DNA of 64,000 bases, taken from Latrodectus hesperus. Its lineage: Eukaryota > Arthropoda > Arachnida > Araneae > Theridiidae. The stretch spans positions 45,844,277-45,908,276 of the forward strand of contig CM075862.1 in the NCBI GenBank assembly GCA_037975125.1, in the 5' to 3' direction. How positions within the stretch are numbered: the stretch's first letter is position 1; each line of letters opens with the position of its first letter. The position numbers and the translations under genes are program-made. The notes beneath the pieces were generated by a model. It was not told the origin of the DNA. It saw only the letters and a program-made list of their open reading frames with translations, and searched no databases. Below are positions 13,507-29,194 of the stretch, piece by piece.

Positions 13507-13577
13507 ATATTATTAAATTAAAATTATTTTCAAATGGTTATTATAACCATTTGAAAATAATTTTAATTTAATAATAT
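13507..13577. repeat. Perfect 71-nt palindrome (35-bp arms, 1-nt spacer)
   Basis: Arms at 13507-13541 and 13543-13577 are exact reverse complements around T13542. The sequence is AT-rich but not simple repeat, and includes TTTCAAATGG/CCATTTGAAA. No flanking direct repeat was recognised. Confidence 0.95.
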
Positions 13578-16224
13578 ACATTGCGAATTTTCAAATTTCT
13601 TTTTGTTATAAAAATGACACATAAAAATAAACATTGATAAATAAATAAATTTCCGTGTCTTCAAAAATATGAAAACTTTTCTTTTTATGTTATGCTCATA
13701 TAATTTTTTGTATTGAAAGAAATCATCTTATTATTATTGTGAAGTGACATCTTATACATTATTTTGCAAATATTCATTTATCATTCATGGTTCTTAAAAG
13801 TACAGATTTTTTATGCTATATTTTTACTTTTCTGGGAATAAAATATTTATTTCACTAAATAATCTCTTGTAAATTTATCCGACTTTTTTGTCGATCGATG
13901 GCAATTTAAATCCTTAAAAATTAGATTTTATTAAGTTTAACAATAGAAATGAAAGTATAATTTTCTTTCTAAAGTGTTAAAAAAATATGATAAATTTTCA
14001 TATGCGGTTTGTACTTATGTAGCTTTTTTGACAGAGGATTTGAAATATACACCCTTTGAGAATTTCAAAATAAATAAAGACGTCTATTGTTGTAATACGA
14101 AGAGGAATAATATTTTCACAAGTAGCTCTCTTGATATTTCCTGGAGAAGTGATGAAAAAGTTGGAAATAAAAGCTGCAGCACAAATTTCTTGAGCAAACC
14201 ACGAGCTGGAGGAGAAGTATGCAAGAAGTCAATCTCGGGAGACTACGTGGCTGATTAGATGAGCTGCATTACGACTATGATTTTTTTCATATCTCCTAGC
14301 TTGCTTCCAGTTTATTTCCTCTTTTGGCAAATTTATTGCACATGAAAATCCTTTGTAGCTATCTATTCTTTGAATAATAAATCGAAACTGAACGAAAATG
14401 TTTAAGTTTTGACATTTATGGGTGGTTCTTCAATGGGATTGCAAATTCAGTTATGTTATTACCACAAAATATAATATTACAGTACAGCTATTTCTCGATA
14501 AATTCTATTTTAAATATGAATTGTGTTCTATTTCTGTTAAATGTTAAAATGCGTAAATATGTTTACTGGAAATAAAACAGTCTTTAAAATTTAATGATTT
14601 ATATTCGCCTTGATAAAACAATGCAATTATTGAATCTCAATAGAATTTTATAGATGTAAAATCTGACTTGGAAATAAGAATATATGTTGTTGTAAATTCT
14701 AATATCATTTAGAAAAAATTCACATCCTCATTCCGATGTTTCTTATTAGAATATAAATCCGTATTCTAATAAATTTTATCAGTTTCATGACGTTATTCCT
14801 TCAAAAGAAATTTCATTTTATTTACCATTGATTTAAGTCTTCAATTACAAAATATTCATGGACTGAAAAATAATTTAGAGTACATTGTGTTCTATAGATT
14901 TAATTCCGAAAATTTCGTTGAAAATTGCTTCAGATTCCTTCACAGAGATCTTAAATAATAAAAAGAAAAATAAAGGAAAAAAGAGCACCGTTTTTTGCCT
15001 CTATAGCAGAGATTTTCTATCCTAAAATTGATTAAGATTGCCTTTTATTGCCATCTATTGCAACATATGAACGACAAGTCATCCTACAACCGTTAAACTA
15101 TAAACCGTTAAATTAAATACTATTAATTTATTTACTATAAATTAAGTCTTTATTTAAATGAGTATTCATTGATTAAAAAATATTTGGAACACATTTTACT
15201 ATTTAGAACACTATAATTTCATTACAGAAAATTTGTTATTAAAATGTTTCGAATCTTTACAGAGTTTTTAGAAAATGTACATAAAAAACAAGAAAAAAAG
15301 TTGAAAAATTAAAAACTAGAGCATGGAATGAGTGTTTTTCATGACAGCAGAAAAAGCCAATTCATTCTATTCTCTAGAATTTTAAGAATTCTTTGGTCAT
15401 GTTTGGTTTCTACTTTCAGCGATTAATCTCAGCTCATGAATGCCAACTTAAACCGGAGTTACCTGCCTCAAACAAATTGCAAACACAACACTTCTGCTGG
15501 TTGTTGAACCCACTAACGTTTCAAGTGAAATCAAAAGTTTAAATCACTCAATTTATATTTTTAACTACCTAAATTTACAATTTAATATGAAGAATGAGTA
15601 GTAGATAGGAATATTAATTATAGTAAGATAACTGATAAGTTTACCCCATTATTAATCGGTTATTATTATTAAAGTTCTCTTTTTTCAGTATTCACCATAA
15701 GAAACTATGAATAAAAAATTAGTTCTTATGTAATAAACAACTTTTTTGTTATTAGTGTAAGCTCTTCATTACCTAATATTAATTAAAAAGCAAAGTAATA
15801 TACTAAAGATTATCCTTTTAATAAAAACAAACATTAGTTTACAGAAATGCTAAATACAATATGAAGCACATAATAACAGAATGAAGACATTATTTCATGA
15901 AATCTTAAGAAATGTATTTTTGAAGGAAGAATAAAATGACAAATTAGTTCTATAATGAGTTATCTATTATGTGATCTCAAGATTTTTAAAAACTGTGAAA
16001 ATTCACTTTTATACAAACATATTTGAAAATTAAATCACTAATATGATTTTATTTCGCAGTTTGCTTTTTATATTACTAAAATGAATTGTATGCATATTAC
16101 AATAGATGAATTATTTTGTGGTAGATATAAAATTTTATAAAAAATGCTATTATTTAAAAATTTTCTGTGAGGGAGTTAAAGACGTATAATTCCACTGCAT
16201 AATGTATTGTTTAACGGGCGTGGT

Positions 16225-16352
<128 letters not shown>

Positions 16353-17018
16353 TCATTATATATTTGCAAATTTGTTAAAATATTTGTGCATATTTCTTTA
16401 AATTACCTTTATCTCGTTGTGGTATAAATAATATTTTAGCATTTTTGTGATTATTAGAGAAATGTGAACATATAAAGTATACTGAAGAAATGATAAAAAA
16501 AAAAGTAAGAAAATTATTCAATTCTATTATAAATATTGAAAGGAAGTTTTAATAGAGGAGAAAAGATTTTAATATGCTAAATATTTTATAGGTATAAATT
16601 AAATTTTATCGACATTGCAAATTATATATTAGTTTTTCCATAGATATATGGTTTTATTCGGTGTATCCTTTCTCTTAATTACTCTAAAATACAAATCATA
16701 AATTTTAAATTTTTCTTTAAATTATAAAAAAAGAATTAAGCAAGGGAATGAAATTTATATAGCAAAAAATAAAAATTAGCATAATTAAATTTAATAACAA
16801 AGAAAAAAAATTCAAGTTTTTTTTTAATCATAAAATTTTGATTGAAAAATTTCATATAAATGTAAGCAAAAGCATTTTCATAACAATGAATTTTCTGTTT
16901 CAAATAAAGTGGGCTACACTAAAGCGAACAATATCGCTTGCAATTTGTCATTTTTATCTTCTGCTATTGGAGGGAGCATTTGATAATGGAGTATTTGTTG
17001 AAAGCTTTTCTCTTGCAG

Positions 17019-17210
17019 GTGGCCGCATTGACCACTCCCATCACTTCAACAATGCCCATCGAGCTCTGGTGGACACTTTGGCATTCGAGGACGCAGTCAT
17101 CGCTGCCCTGGAAATGACAAGACCAGACGAGACGCTAATGGTCGTCACTTCCGATCACTCTCACGTTTTCGCTTTTGGCGGATACCCTAAGAGAGGAAAT
17201 CCCATTTTCG
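17019..17210 (+). CDS. ALP: Alkaline phosphatase, exon c (zinc-site motifs)
   Basis: This 192-bp phase 1-1 exon covers residues 121-184. It carries the catalytic core: GGRIDHSHH, with Asp125 and His129 as predicted Zn1 ligands (Asp327/His331 in PhoA), and TSDHSH, with Asp166 and His167 as predicted Zn2 ligands (Asp369/His370). It ends in NPIFG, the usual loop after GGY. The commonest animal form of the first motif has Gly in DHGHH; here it is Ser, which is not a metal ligand. The acceptor is TCTTGCAG and the donor is GTGAGA at 17211. In-frame intron sequence on both sides gives a longer open frame, but homology stops exactly at these splice sites. Confidence 0.95.
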
Positions 17211-18089
17211 GTGAGACATTTCTCGCATACTCGCCAAATGTCTTCTTAGCTGTTAAGTTCCAAAAAACATAAACAAATGCATATATATGTAAGAGCAGTT
17301 TATCTAAAAACAACTCATAAATGTTATTAGATTTTATGATAAAACTTCTTACTTTAATAGTTCTAGTCAGAGAAAGAACATTCAATTGCGGTTTTGGCAA
17401 AAAAATTCTAATTATTGAAAACTCAAGTTTTGCGCCATTTTCATTCCGTTAAACACTATGAAACTTTAAATAAAAGAAAAAAAAACACACACTAACTTCA
17501 TAAGAAATTACCCACTATCATTAGCTATACTAAGAGTTGAAATATATAACTAATACAGTTTTTCTGAAATTCTTATTTCAAAGATTAATTATAAACTTGT
17601 TACTGTCAAATGGTACTGTTCAATGTTTTAACCTAACCACTGTTATCCGCAGAAATGTGGAAACCCTTAATGATGCTCAAATCTTTTTTTCATTCTCAAA
17701 TTGCTTTTAAAAATGATTTTTGCTTCTCATATGATTTAAATTTAATTAAAAAAATTCACTGTATTTGTTGGCGGACTCACTATGAAACATTTCCAAATAT
17801 CATTTCAGATTATTATGTTTCATGTTTTGTACTTCCAATGTTTTTGAGCAAATGGTTCACACAAGCATTTCTTTTTCCATAACTTCAATACTGGTAAACT
17901 CAAAATTTAAGTATTCTTGAGAATATTTCCTTGGCTTTTATTTTTGGAACCACACTCTTCTAAGTATTTGTTGATGCTTGAATATCGTCTATAATACTCG
18001 CTTACACCCGCTTAAAAATTTATTCATGATCCTGCATAAATCTTCTGCGTGAATATTTAATACGGTGAATCACAATTAACACGAATTTT

Positions 18090-18225
18090 CAATGTGTTCC
18101 TTCCCATGTTGGATTGAGTGGTAACGAAATTGCAGATAGCTTTTGGCCAAGTCTGCCACTGCTGACACCTTGCAGGGCAACGCTATACTAACGTTTTCGG
18201 AAATCTCCACTATTAAAAAGATGGA
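18090..18225 (+). pseudogene. LINE RNase H domain fragment
   Basis: The plus strand reads QCVPSHVGLSGNEIADS, then after a one-base frame shift SATADTLQGNA. This is the VPSHVGI.GNE.AD..AK motif that closes the RNase H domain of I/Jockey-type non-LTR retrotransposons. The frame shift near 18143 and the lack of any flanking LINE coding sequence make it a short relic. Confidence 0.75.
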
Positions 18226-18361
18226 ACATTCATAAATTAAGAATTGTATTGAATATGTTACATTTTCAAAAAGAACTCTTATTCTATTAATTTAACTTAT
18301 CTTAAATTTATATGTGTGTGTATATGAGTGTATGCATGCATATATGTATGTATATTATATA

Positions 18362-19320
18362 CACTGCTCAAAATAATTTAATGATATTGTAAGTCTTTTA
18401 TAAAGTAACTGTATAAGTAAATATTTTTGGCATGAAATGGAAGAATAATGGCAGAGAAATGGAAGAAGTCATAAATGCATATTTTCTTCTTTTTATATTT
18501 CATAGTATGCAAATTTTGAGTTTGACGTCAAAGACAATGCCTTAGCGGCAGCGAATTAAAATTGTCTTTCAACGTAAGACCTTATCTCAATTTACCTTAA
18601 TGTAAGACTGCAGAAAATAATAATTGGCATTCATTAAGTATGTTGCTCGGATGTGAGTATAACGTCTCAACAAACCGAATCTAAAGCTTGGAGAACTATA
18701 AGTCTGTAAGAAGGGGGAAGAGCAAGCGCAATCCAAACTAGTGGATACCATTGCAGTTTAACAAACTTTGATTTTCAGAATCTTTACCATTTTTGCCAAA
18801 GATTAAGACGAAGTAGGAAACGACAAAGAACGTCCAACAAAGACTATTGCTGATAGCTTCGGAAACACCAAAATATAGATATTACTTTTATTCGACAACA
18901 CACAACTGGTAGCTGACCCACTAATTCTGAGTGTCGACTTAACAGCAAGGCACTGTCTCACTTCCAGGAAATGGGCAACAGCGCAAGCGAACTGGAGGAG
19001 AAATGAGTGGCGCAATATACTTTTCTCTGACAAGGACTATTTATCTCTTAGTCCTGATAATAAGAGTATCTGGCAGGATCAATCCGACAGAGATGAGTGA
19101 TGGTCTTTGCTGCTATCTTCATTGGTGTTCATAATGATCTCTATATCATTCGAAATGAAATTTTTACCATTTGTCTATATGTAGACGAGATCATCAGGGC
19201 TATTATATTTCCTTACTCCACAGCAATTGAAGATGACTTCATGTTAATGTGAGACAAGTACAGCCCACATCGTGATAACATTTTCCTTAACTGGATTTAT
19301 GTCATTTACGACTTTTTTTA
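18362..19320 (+). mobile_element. Tc1-like transposon relic
   Basis: It begins CACTGCTCAAAATAATTTA right after a TATATA sequence, the usual start of Tc1-type inverted repeats in this window. Decayed plus-strand transposase follows: an SRKWATAQANWRRNEWRNI segment, ILFSDKDYLSLS (catalytic Asp of the FSDES motif), IWQDQ, and a YRDEI-like stretch near 19185. Stops and frame shifts are frequent. No matching right terminal repeat was found, so the end is approximate. Confidence 0.65.
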
Positions 19321-22180
19321 AGGCGTAAAATATTGTGTGAGATCATTGTTCTTTTTTGAAAAAAATTCATAACCTCTAAATTAGGAAGAATTTCCCAAAA
19401 TGTTGGCTTTTTTTTACTAATTGTAAAAATAAAAATAATTAAAAGGGATATGTTTGTTTTTTAATTTTCAATCTGTGAAATTAAGTTGTTAACATATTAT
19501 TTAAATTTTCGATTGTTGTTACTTTTTGAAATGATTTCTTTTTTATTTTCAAAATGACATTCGTATAAAAACAGATTATTTACATTAATTTAAAATTATT
19601 TTTTTCTCATCGATAATTTTAAATTCTAATTGTTTTTTTCTTATTTGTGATTATAATTTTTACTTTTATATTAATCAGATATTTTGATAGGTTTTGGGGA
19701 CTTTAAATTAGCCTTTTGTTGCCATGAAAATAAAGATTTTGTGATGCATGTTGATACTGATCTTTGAAGTTAAAATTTGCAAATAAACTGCATTTATTCA
19801 AATTAGTTAAAAAAAACAAAGGGAAATAACTTTTTTTATTTATAAATAAACGGGACAGAAATATTTTTAGTTTTTTATCTTGAAATTAATTTTTCTTGTT
19901 TCGCAGTATAACAGTTTTATCAAAATATCTCTATACATGCACAAATTAATAATGCCATATGTGAATTGGGACATTCATATTTATTCCCGGTAGCGATTAT
20001 AAAGAAATTTGCTTATTAATGCAATTTTATAATTAAGTAATTACTTTATGCAATGTTTTCCTATTTTTTTAAAAAAAATGTTTTTATTTTATTATCTTTT
20101 TCCTTTACTTGTTTTTTTAATGTACTAAAACAAAGCATTCTAAGAATATTTAATGAATACTTATAAATAAATTAGCATTCATAGTATTTATAAATTAGCA
20201 TTAAAAACAGATACATTACCGGATATAATTTTTTTTCGTTCAAATCGTGAAAAAGGTTTATTCTTTAACCTAAACTTATTAATAATTCATGCCATAAATT
20301 TTTACATCTAACTTAGGTATAACATTTTTTATCGGAATCATTAATGAAGAAGCGATTAAGATTTTTATTTTAATTACATTTTAATAAAAAATGTATGTTT
20401 TTTATAAAAATTTATTAGTTGATTAAAAAAATAGCTTATTTATATTTTACAAATATTGCAAGAACTTTCATTTAATAACTGCGATTTTTATTCTATTGAT
20501 TAAAAAACATTAGCTCCAAATAAATTGTCTGCATTGGCATACTTATTTTAACTATGCCGAGCAGATGTCGCTTTTCAAGTAATCATTATGGATACATAAC
20601 GTTAAAATGTTTTACATAAATAAAACTTTATTTTAATTGTCTAAATGCTTTCTATGAATTAATTTTCGAAATGGTAAAATGTAAATTTCTATACAGTTCC
20701 CTGATAATATAAGTCAAATTTTAAAAACAATTAGAGATACTATTAAAATAAAAAAAGCATTGGATTGTCTAAATATGCCAAGTTTTGAAACAATTAACTT
20801 TGAGATTTATGTCTCTTTTTCTCGTGAAAATGTATTAAGAGTATTACATCCCATGTAATATGTAAAGGTGTTACATCCCTTTGAGAGGCTATATTTAACA
20901 ATTGAAAAATATAGGCTGGTATTTTTATTATTCTGTTTTATTTTAGATACATTTAAATTTTTATGTTACATAAATGCAAAAGCATTTTTTATATTTGCAT
21001 ACATTAAATAATTATCGTCAAAGTAAATTCTATTTTTATCATTTATTATCTTTAAATTATCTAATGACTTCCTTTATATAAATATTAATGACAAAATAAC
21101 GCAGGAAGATGGTACAAAATTATTTTGTGTTTACAATTTTATATTTCTAGCCTACTGAAATGAATTTTCTTTTATTTTACATTTTATTGTATGAATAAAA
21201 TTAAATTGATAATTAGATAAGAGAATTAACAAAAATTTTAAATTTCGAAACGAATGTTTTTATTGGCCTTGAAGATTTTTAAGATAATGGAAATTTCAAA
21301 GCATAAATATCGTATGAAAGGTCAAAATCACATATGGAATATTTACTGTTTACTGTGACCAGGATAAAAATAGTTTTAACACTAAAATCATTTTATTCTA
21401 TTTTAAACACTAAAAATGTTTTATAGTACGTAAAATGTTTAGCAAGCCGAAGGAAGGAACCTTAATATTACTTGTGGTGCATAAACTTTCTGAAACTGAC
21501 AATTTTATCCGAATTATGGAACATCAAATGGATATTTTAAAAGGATTATAGCACATTTTGTACCTAGCTACAGAGCAAGTTATGTAAAATACTTCACCAC
21601 TGAATGGAAACAAATGGCTACCAGCTGTGGTAGTCATCAAAAATTGATTCTCCTATGCCTTAAAATTGTTAAAGATACTCAAAAATGAATGCTAAAAAAC
21701 AAAATACCAAACTTCTTCCAAATAAATAAAAAAAATTGTATTCCTTTAGTGATCATTGTTTCGTCACATTATATAGACGATGAAATATGATATAGTTATG
21801 AAAACTTATAAGATTTTTTTATTTAATATTTGCAAATCTTCTTTGCCAGTAAAAGGATTCAAAAGAATTATTTCAAAAACTATAACAACCATACTACAAT
21901 ACTTTAATACACAATCATACTAAATACTTGTTTATAAATATCTTTTTCTGATAAATTTTAAGAGTATAACAATAAATCACTTGTTAAGAATTATTCTACA
22001 GAAACAAAATACAAAGAAAAGTGCAATATAATATTTCTGGAAACAGCAAAATTTTAATGTCAGTATGAAAATCCATTGGAGTGAATGAAAAATGTGTCAT
22101 AAAATCAATAGATTTTTTACTCATTCAACTACAACTATGCAGACATTATGTGTAACAGTTTTATTTTGAATATATTTTCA

Positions 22181-24042
<1,862 letters not shown>

Positions 24043-25262
24043 TCACTGTAAACATTGGTGCAGTTATTTTAACAAATTAATACACAGCATTATAAATTCA
24101 CGTATAAGGAAGCATATGTATATTAATGATGATTCTTCGTAAGGTAAATTTTTTTGCATTTCATCCCATTTTTTAATTTTTTGTTATTGACATTTTCTTA
24201 TAAATTATCCATCGAAAATATAGGGAGTACACAGGTACTTAACTTCTATAAAATACTTTAAATTGCTAAAATAGGGTTTTGTTTTTACTTATTTAACTTT
24301 TTGTAAACGTAACTGCTTTCAATTTTTGCTAGTGCATTCAAATTTCATAAATAATAATGAATATTTCTACCGAACTTCATTTAATTTATCAAAATAGAAA
24401 ATAACACAAGACATTTCTTTTTTAACTCTTCCTTTAAAATTTCGTTAATTCCTTGATTTTATATACAAAGATTTTATGCAAACAAGTGCATACATATTTT
24501 ATGCAAACAAGTGCAAAATTTGATTAATTACATCAAGGTATATGTGATTGCGAACAATACAAGGATAATGCATATACAATGAATATAAAATGCTCTTGAT
24601 ATTTCCTGTAATATCATTTGAATGGATGCAACAAAACTCGTAAAAGTAGATTCATCCTTAGAGTTATGCGGTACATGTGAAGCAAATGTGATTGAAATTA
24701 ATCAAGGCATGTGTTATTTGTCCCATTATTACATAAAAGGGACTGGAATTTCTTCGACTGAAAATCACACAAGTTACGGACGTAAGTAAAAGTAAAATGT
24801 GCAAGTCTGGTAGCTCTTCTTGAAAAATTATTTAATAATTTTGGTCGAGAAGTTATCACAGAAAGCATGGTTAAATTGGGCCGAAGATTTTTCCTTAAAC
24901 ATCAATATCGATTCATCATTGATACCCCATAAAGAAGGCGGCATATTGATTAATTAGTGGGCAGATATCATTCTTGTTATTATAAAATGGAACACAAAGA
25001 GAATATTACCAAAAATCTACTGCAGACATTTTAAAAATCTACTCGACGATTTACTGATGGTGAAGTCTATTCAACGAAAGTAATCTTTATCAATTGTTAC
25101 TTGTATCCATAAAATGAAATATAATGTTTGGTCCTCTAATGCCTGTTACGTGAACATAAATGTGATATGCAGAACACACCTTGTGTTTTGTTGATCGCTT
25201 CATAACTTGCCACTGCTTTAAAAATCATTTATTTCAGTACAGTTTGAAAGTTTTGGTTAGAG

Positions 25263-25502
<240 letters not shown>

Positions 25503-28500
25503 CACATAGCAAAGCAAGACAGGATCGCATTTCTTATAATTGCTTATGAAAGCAAGCAAGTGCATGGGGTTGGGTAAACCACATAGGATAAAATCAAACA
25601 CTATCCATTCAATAAATCAATAATATATTCATTCTTAAATTTGAAAATGTATCAAGTGGTTATATTCTTTTGATATCTCATTGAAATTAACAACAACTTC
25701 GTACATTACAACTATTAAAATGGTTTTATGTTTGAATGTCTCAACCAAGATTATCATCGGAATGAAAATGCAATCAAATCAATGCATCTAAATATGAACT
25801 TACCCTCATCATATTTGGTAGCATGGTGTTTCTTCTTTTGTTAAGACAAAACAGAGAAGATATGTAACTTTTTGGGAAAGCTAGATTGAAAAATTGTTGT
25901 TTGTTTGGGCTCCATTCTCGATTTCTGATTTCGTATTTATTGATGAAATTGTGTTTATTGATGCATTGTTATGCCAAGAATTAAATTTGTGTGTATATAT
26001 ATATATATGAATGTGTGTGTGTGTATTTAACAATAATTGTTCTGCTATTTTCAAGCTTATTCTATGTTAATAATTGGAGTAAATGTTTGGGGAAATTATC
26101 TCTTTTAATTTCTTACTGTGCCAATTGTCAATTAAGTATATGAAAGTATTTTTTCTTATTCATAATATTCTTACTTGATTTTCACCAATCAAATTTGAGA
26201 ATTAAACATCATTGCCTAGAAGTTCTCGGTACATATTTTCATAACTAAAACTTTTCTTTTGAGTGAGACCTAGATTATAAGAAGTGAAGATGTTAAAAAC
26301 TAATAAAGTACTTTAAAGAGCTTTATATAATTTTTTGGAATATAAGAATTGTTGAATGGAGAATAAATAGAACTTATTTTTTAAAGTTAGTTGAACAAAA
26401 AATTTATTTTTGTACATTTAATTCCCCCAATGAAAACATGTTAGAATTTGTAATTCTAAAATTTATTTCCCTGTTCCTTTAATCTATAAATGTAATCTAG
26501 CTTTCCTTATCACAACAAAATTTGAATACTCCAACTATTTCAATGAATGATTCAATAAATTGTTTACATTAGATTTATTTTATTCTTGATATATGTATAA
26601 ATATAGATTATCAGAATCTTTAAGAAAATTCAATAGGAGATGAAACGATTTTTTGAAATATAAAGGAAATATGTATGTATAAATTAAAAAAATAATATAC
26701 ATTTTCCAAGTAGTAACAATTTGCTTACAAAAGCGTAGTTATTATCAAAATTATAATTTGAATATTCACTTAAGGATTTTAATATTTTTTCTAATTTAAT
26801 TTCGTTAAAATGTATCTTATTAATTTCAATTCACTTTACACTCTTAAACATTTCTAAAGAAAATTTGAATGTAAAAAAAAATTAAGGTGGGACTTTCTTA
26901 CCATTCAAAGAAAAGTAAAAAAGACAATGTATTTATTAGAAACAATAAAATATTAATGGATGCTGAGTACTTATATAATGTATTGATTTAAGATAACGAT
27001 TGTATCCAAAAGATTTCTAAAATTCATGTATAGCTGAGAAAAATTCAATGCAACTAAATGTATAATTATGATAGATGATTCATTAGTAAAATAATTTGTT
27101 AGTGTAACTGAAAAGGTAGAATGAGCTTAAAATTTTCATATAAACAACAGTACATTAGTTCTCCAATATTTTTTAATGTATTTAAGTTTATTCACTGTTC
27201 TATTTTCGTTTATTGTGAGCTATTCATATAGTTAAACTATCTATTTGCGTGAGATGCATATTATTATTTCGATAAATGTATGATTATTAAGAAAATTGCA
27301 CTGTTATTATTCTTTTTTAGTGCAATGTATAAATATTACGAATACTTTTCAATGTTATTATTAATCTTTAGCGGAATGAATATTATTCTGAATGTATTTG
27401 CTGCGGAGTAATACTATCAAAATTATTGTTCTTCTATGTAATGCGTTTTTATTGTGAAAAATGCAACGTCTTGCTATTGCAAAATTACTTATACAAAATG
27501 GATATTGAAAAAGCAATATTTATTTAAAATTATAAATATAATTTAAAATTTACATAATTTCCCCTCAAGAAATCTCACAAGTGATGTTTTTAAGGAACTT
27601 ACTTCTTCCTACAATATTAAAAATAACAAAGCTTATATCTTAATAGAGTTTATTTTTATAATTCTTTTATGTGTAGCATATTATCAGGAATGTCAAATAA
27701 ATAAAATTTCAGCACGTATAGTTGAAGATTATTTTTTCTTGTTTATGTTTAACAAATTTGTTATATTTTGAGAACGTAAATCATTGTCAATATAAATATG
27801 TTACATTTGTTATTGTTATATTAGTTGACATTGAGAACATTCTCTTATAGATATCAAAAAATATTTCCTATACAAATTTGCGTGTCTCAATCATATCGCG
27901 TATTATAACTAATAGAGATCTTATTTGGTTTGTATGTTAAGGAAGTGAGTTAAAATATAATAAATCAAAGATATAATATTAAAATATATACTAAAAAACT
28001 GTGTGTGTATTTGTGTGTCTCTGTGTGTGTGTGTAATAATTTTAGGAGCTGACAAGAAAATAAAAAATCTCAATTTATTATTTAAATGGTATATAAAAAT
28101 GTTCTGTTTATATCATAAAAACTTTATTTATGATTACAACTAAATTTTGTTAACTGAATATTTGCTTAGTAATTTTTGGTTAATGAGTATAAAACTTTAT
28201 TGTGTGGAACATTTATTGGGTTTGAAAATTAATGCTAGATGAATATTCTAATGCGTATCACATATCAGAAGGTATGGTCAAAAAGTATATAACAGTATAT
28301 AACAAAAAGTATATAACTAATAAACATTTTAAGAACAATTGACATTTTACGAATAAGTTCATTTCTTTGCCTTTTATTAAATAGAATGAAAGAATTTGTA
28401 CAAACACACATATAGAACATTGATTAAAATTTTTTAGTGTTCGCGGTTATTTTTTCTTTTAAAAGAAAATATGTATATTATAGATTAGATATATTTTCAC

Positions 28501-28570
28501 GGGCACGGACAAATTATACTTATTTTTTTTCATTTTTCCTATATGCATTATATTAAACACTTCATAATTT

Positions 28571-29065
28571 TGCATATTATTAAACTATAATTTTATAAAT
28601 GGCTCACTCTCCTTAAAGCAATGTTTAATGTGGACAAAGTCTTAAAACTTTTGGCTGATTTTATGAAGAGTATTAATATACAGCATCCACATTTTCTAAA
28701 AGTCAATGTGTGTGATTTTAAGATGAATTAATTATATGCCAAATTCATCTCCAGTCTATTTGTAGAGCGAATCTTATAGGAAATCGGAAAATTTTTTGTA
28801 TTAATTTTACTTATTATTAAACTAAAACTCTGCTTATTATTAAACTATAATTTTATAAATAGCTCACTCTCGTTAGAGCAAATTGTGGTTAATGTGGATA
28901 AAATTCTAAAATTTTTGGTTGATTTTATGCAGAGTATAATATATACCATCTGTATTTTCTAAATGTCAATGTGTGTTATTTTAAAATGAATTAGTTTTGC
29001 ACTAAATTTGTCGCCAATCTATCTGCAGAGTGATTCTTTTAGGGAATCTAAAAAATACTTATTTT
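28571..29065 (+). repeat. Intronic tandem duplication ending at the exon d acceptor
   Basis: Two diverged copies offset by 260 bp (28571-28830 and 28831-29065). Both start with ATTATTAAACTATAATTTTA and share CTCACTCTC, TTAATGTGGA and TCAATGTGTG blocks in order. The second copy runs into the pyrimidine tract and splice acceptor of alkaline phosphatase exon d. Confidence 0.85.
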
Positions 29066-29071
29066 CTATAG

Positions 29072-29194
29072 GTATTGATGACAAGGTTTCTGATGTCGAT
29101 AACATGCCTTATACAACCCTGCTCTATGCCAATGGACCAGGTTACAATCGCAACTTCCCAGCAGGACGTGAAAACCTCAGTTCAATCAATACAG
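29072..29194 (+). CDS. ALP: Alkaline phosphatase, exon d
   Basis: This 123-bp phase 1-1 exon encodes residues 185-225. It matches the segment after NPIFG in animal alkaline phosphatases: a short acidic loop (IDDKVSDVDN), the strand PYTTLLYANGPGY, and the RENLSSINT stretch leading to the next exon. The acceptor is TTTCTATAG (ending at 29071) and the donor is GTGTAT from 29195. The 240 bp just upstream are the second copy of an intronic duplication (28571-29065), so this splice acceptor sits at the edge of duplicated DNA. No metal ligand falls in this exon. Confidence 0.92.

Noticed and set aside
13974..14258. 94-codon plus-strand frame in intron b-c
   Set aside because: No recognisable domain, homology or splice context; composition is compatible with chance, although its GC-richer 3' part could be an unknown repeat.
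24469..24517. Two copies of TTTTATGCAAACAAGTGCA as target-site duplications of an insertion
   Set aside because: Only about 10 bp lie between the copies, so this is a small tandem duplication, not a pair of insertion flanks.
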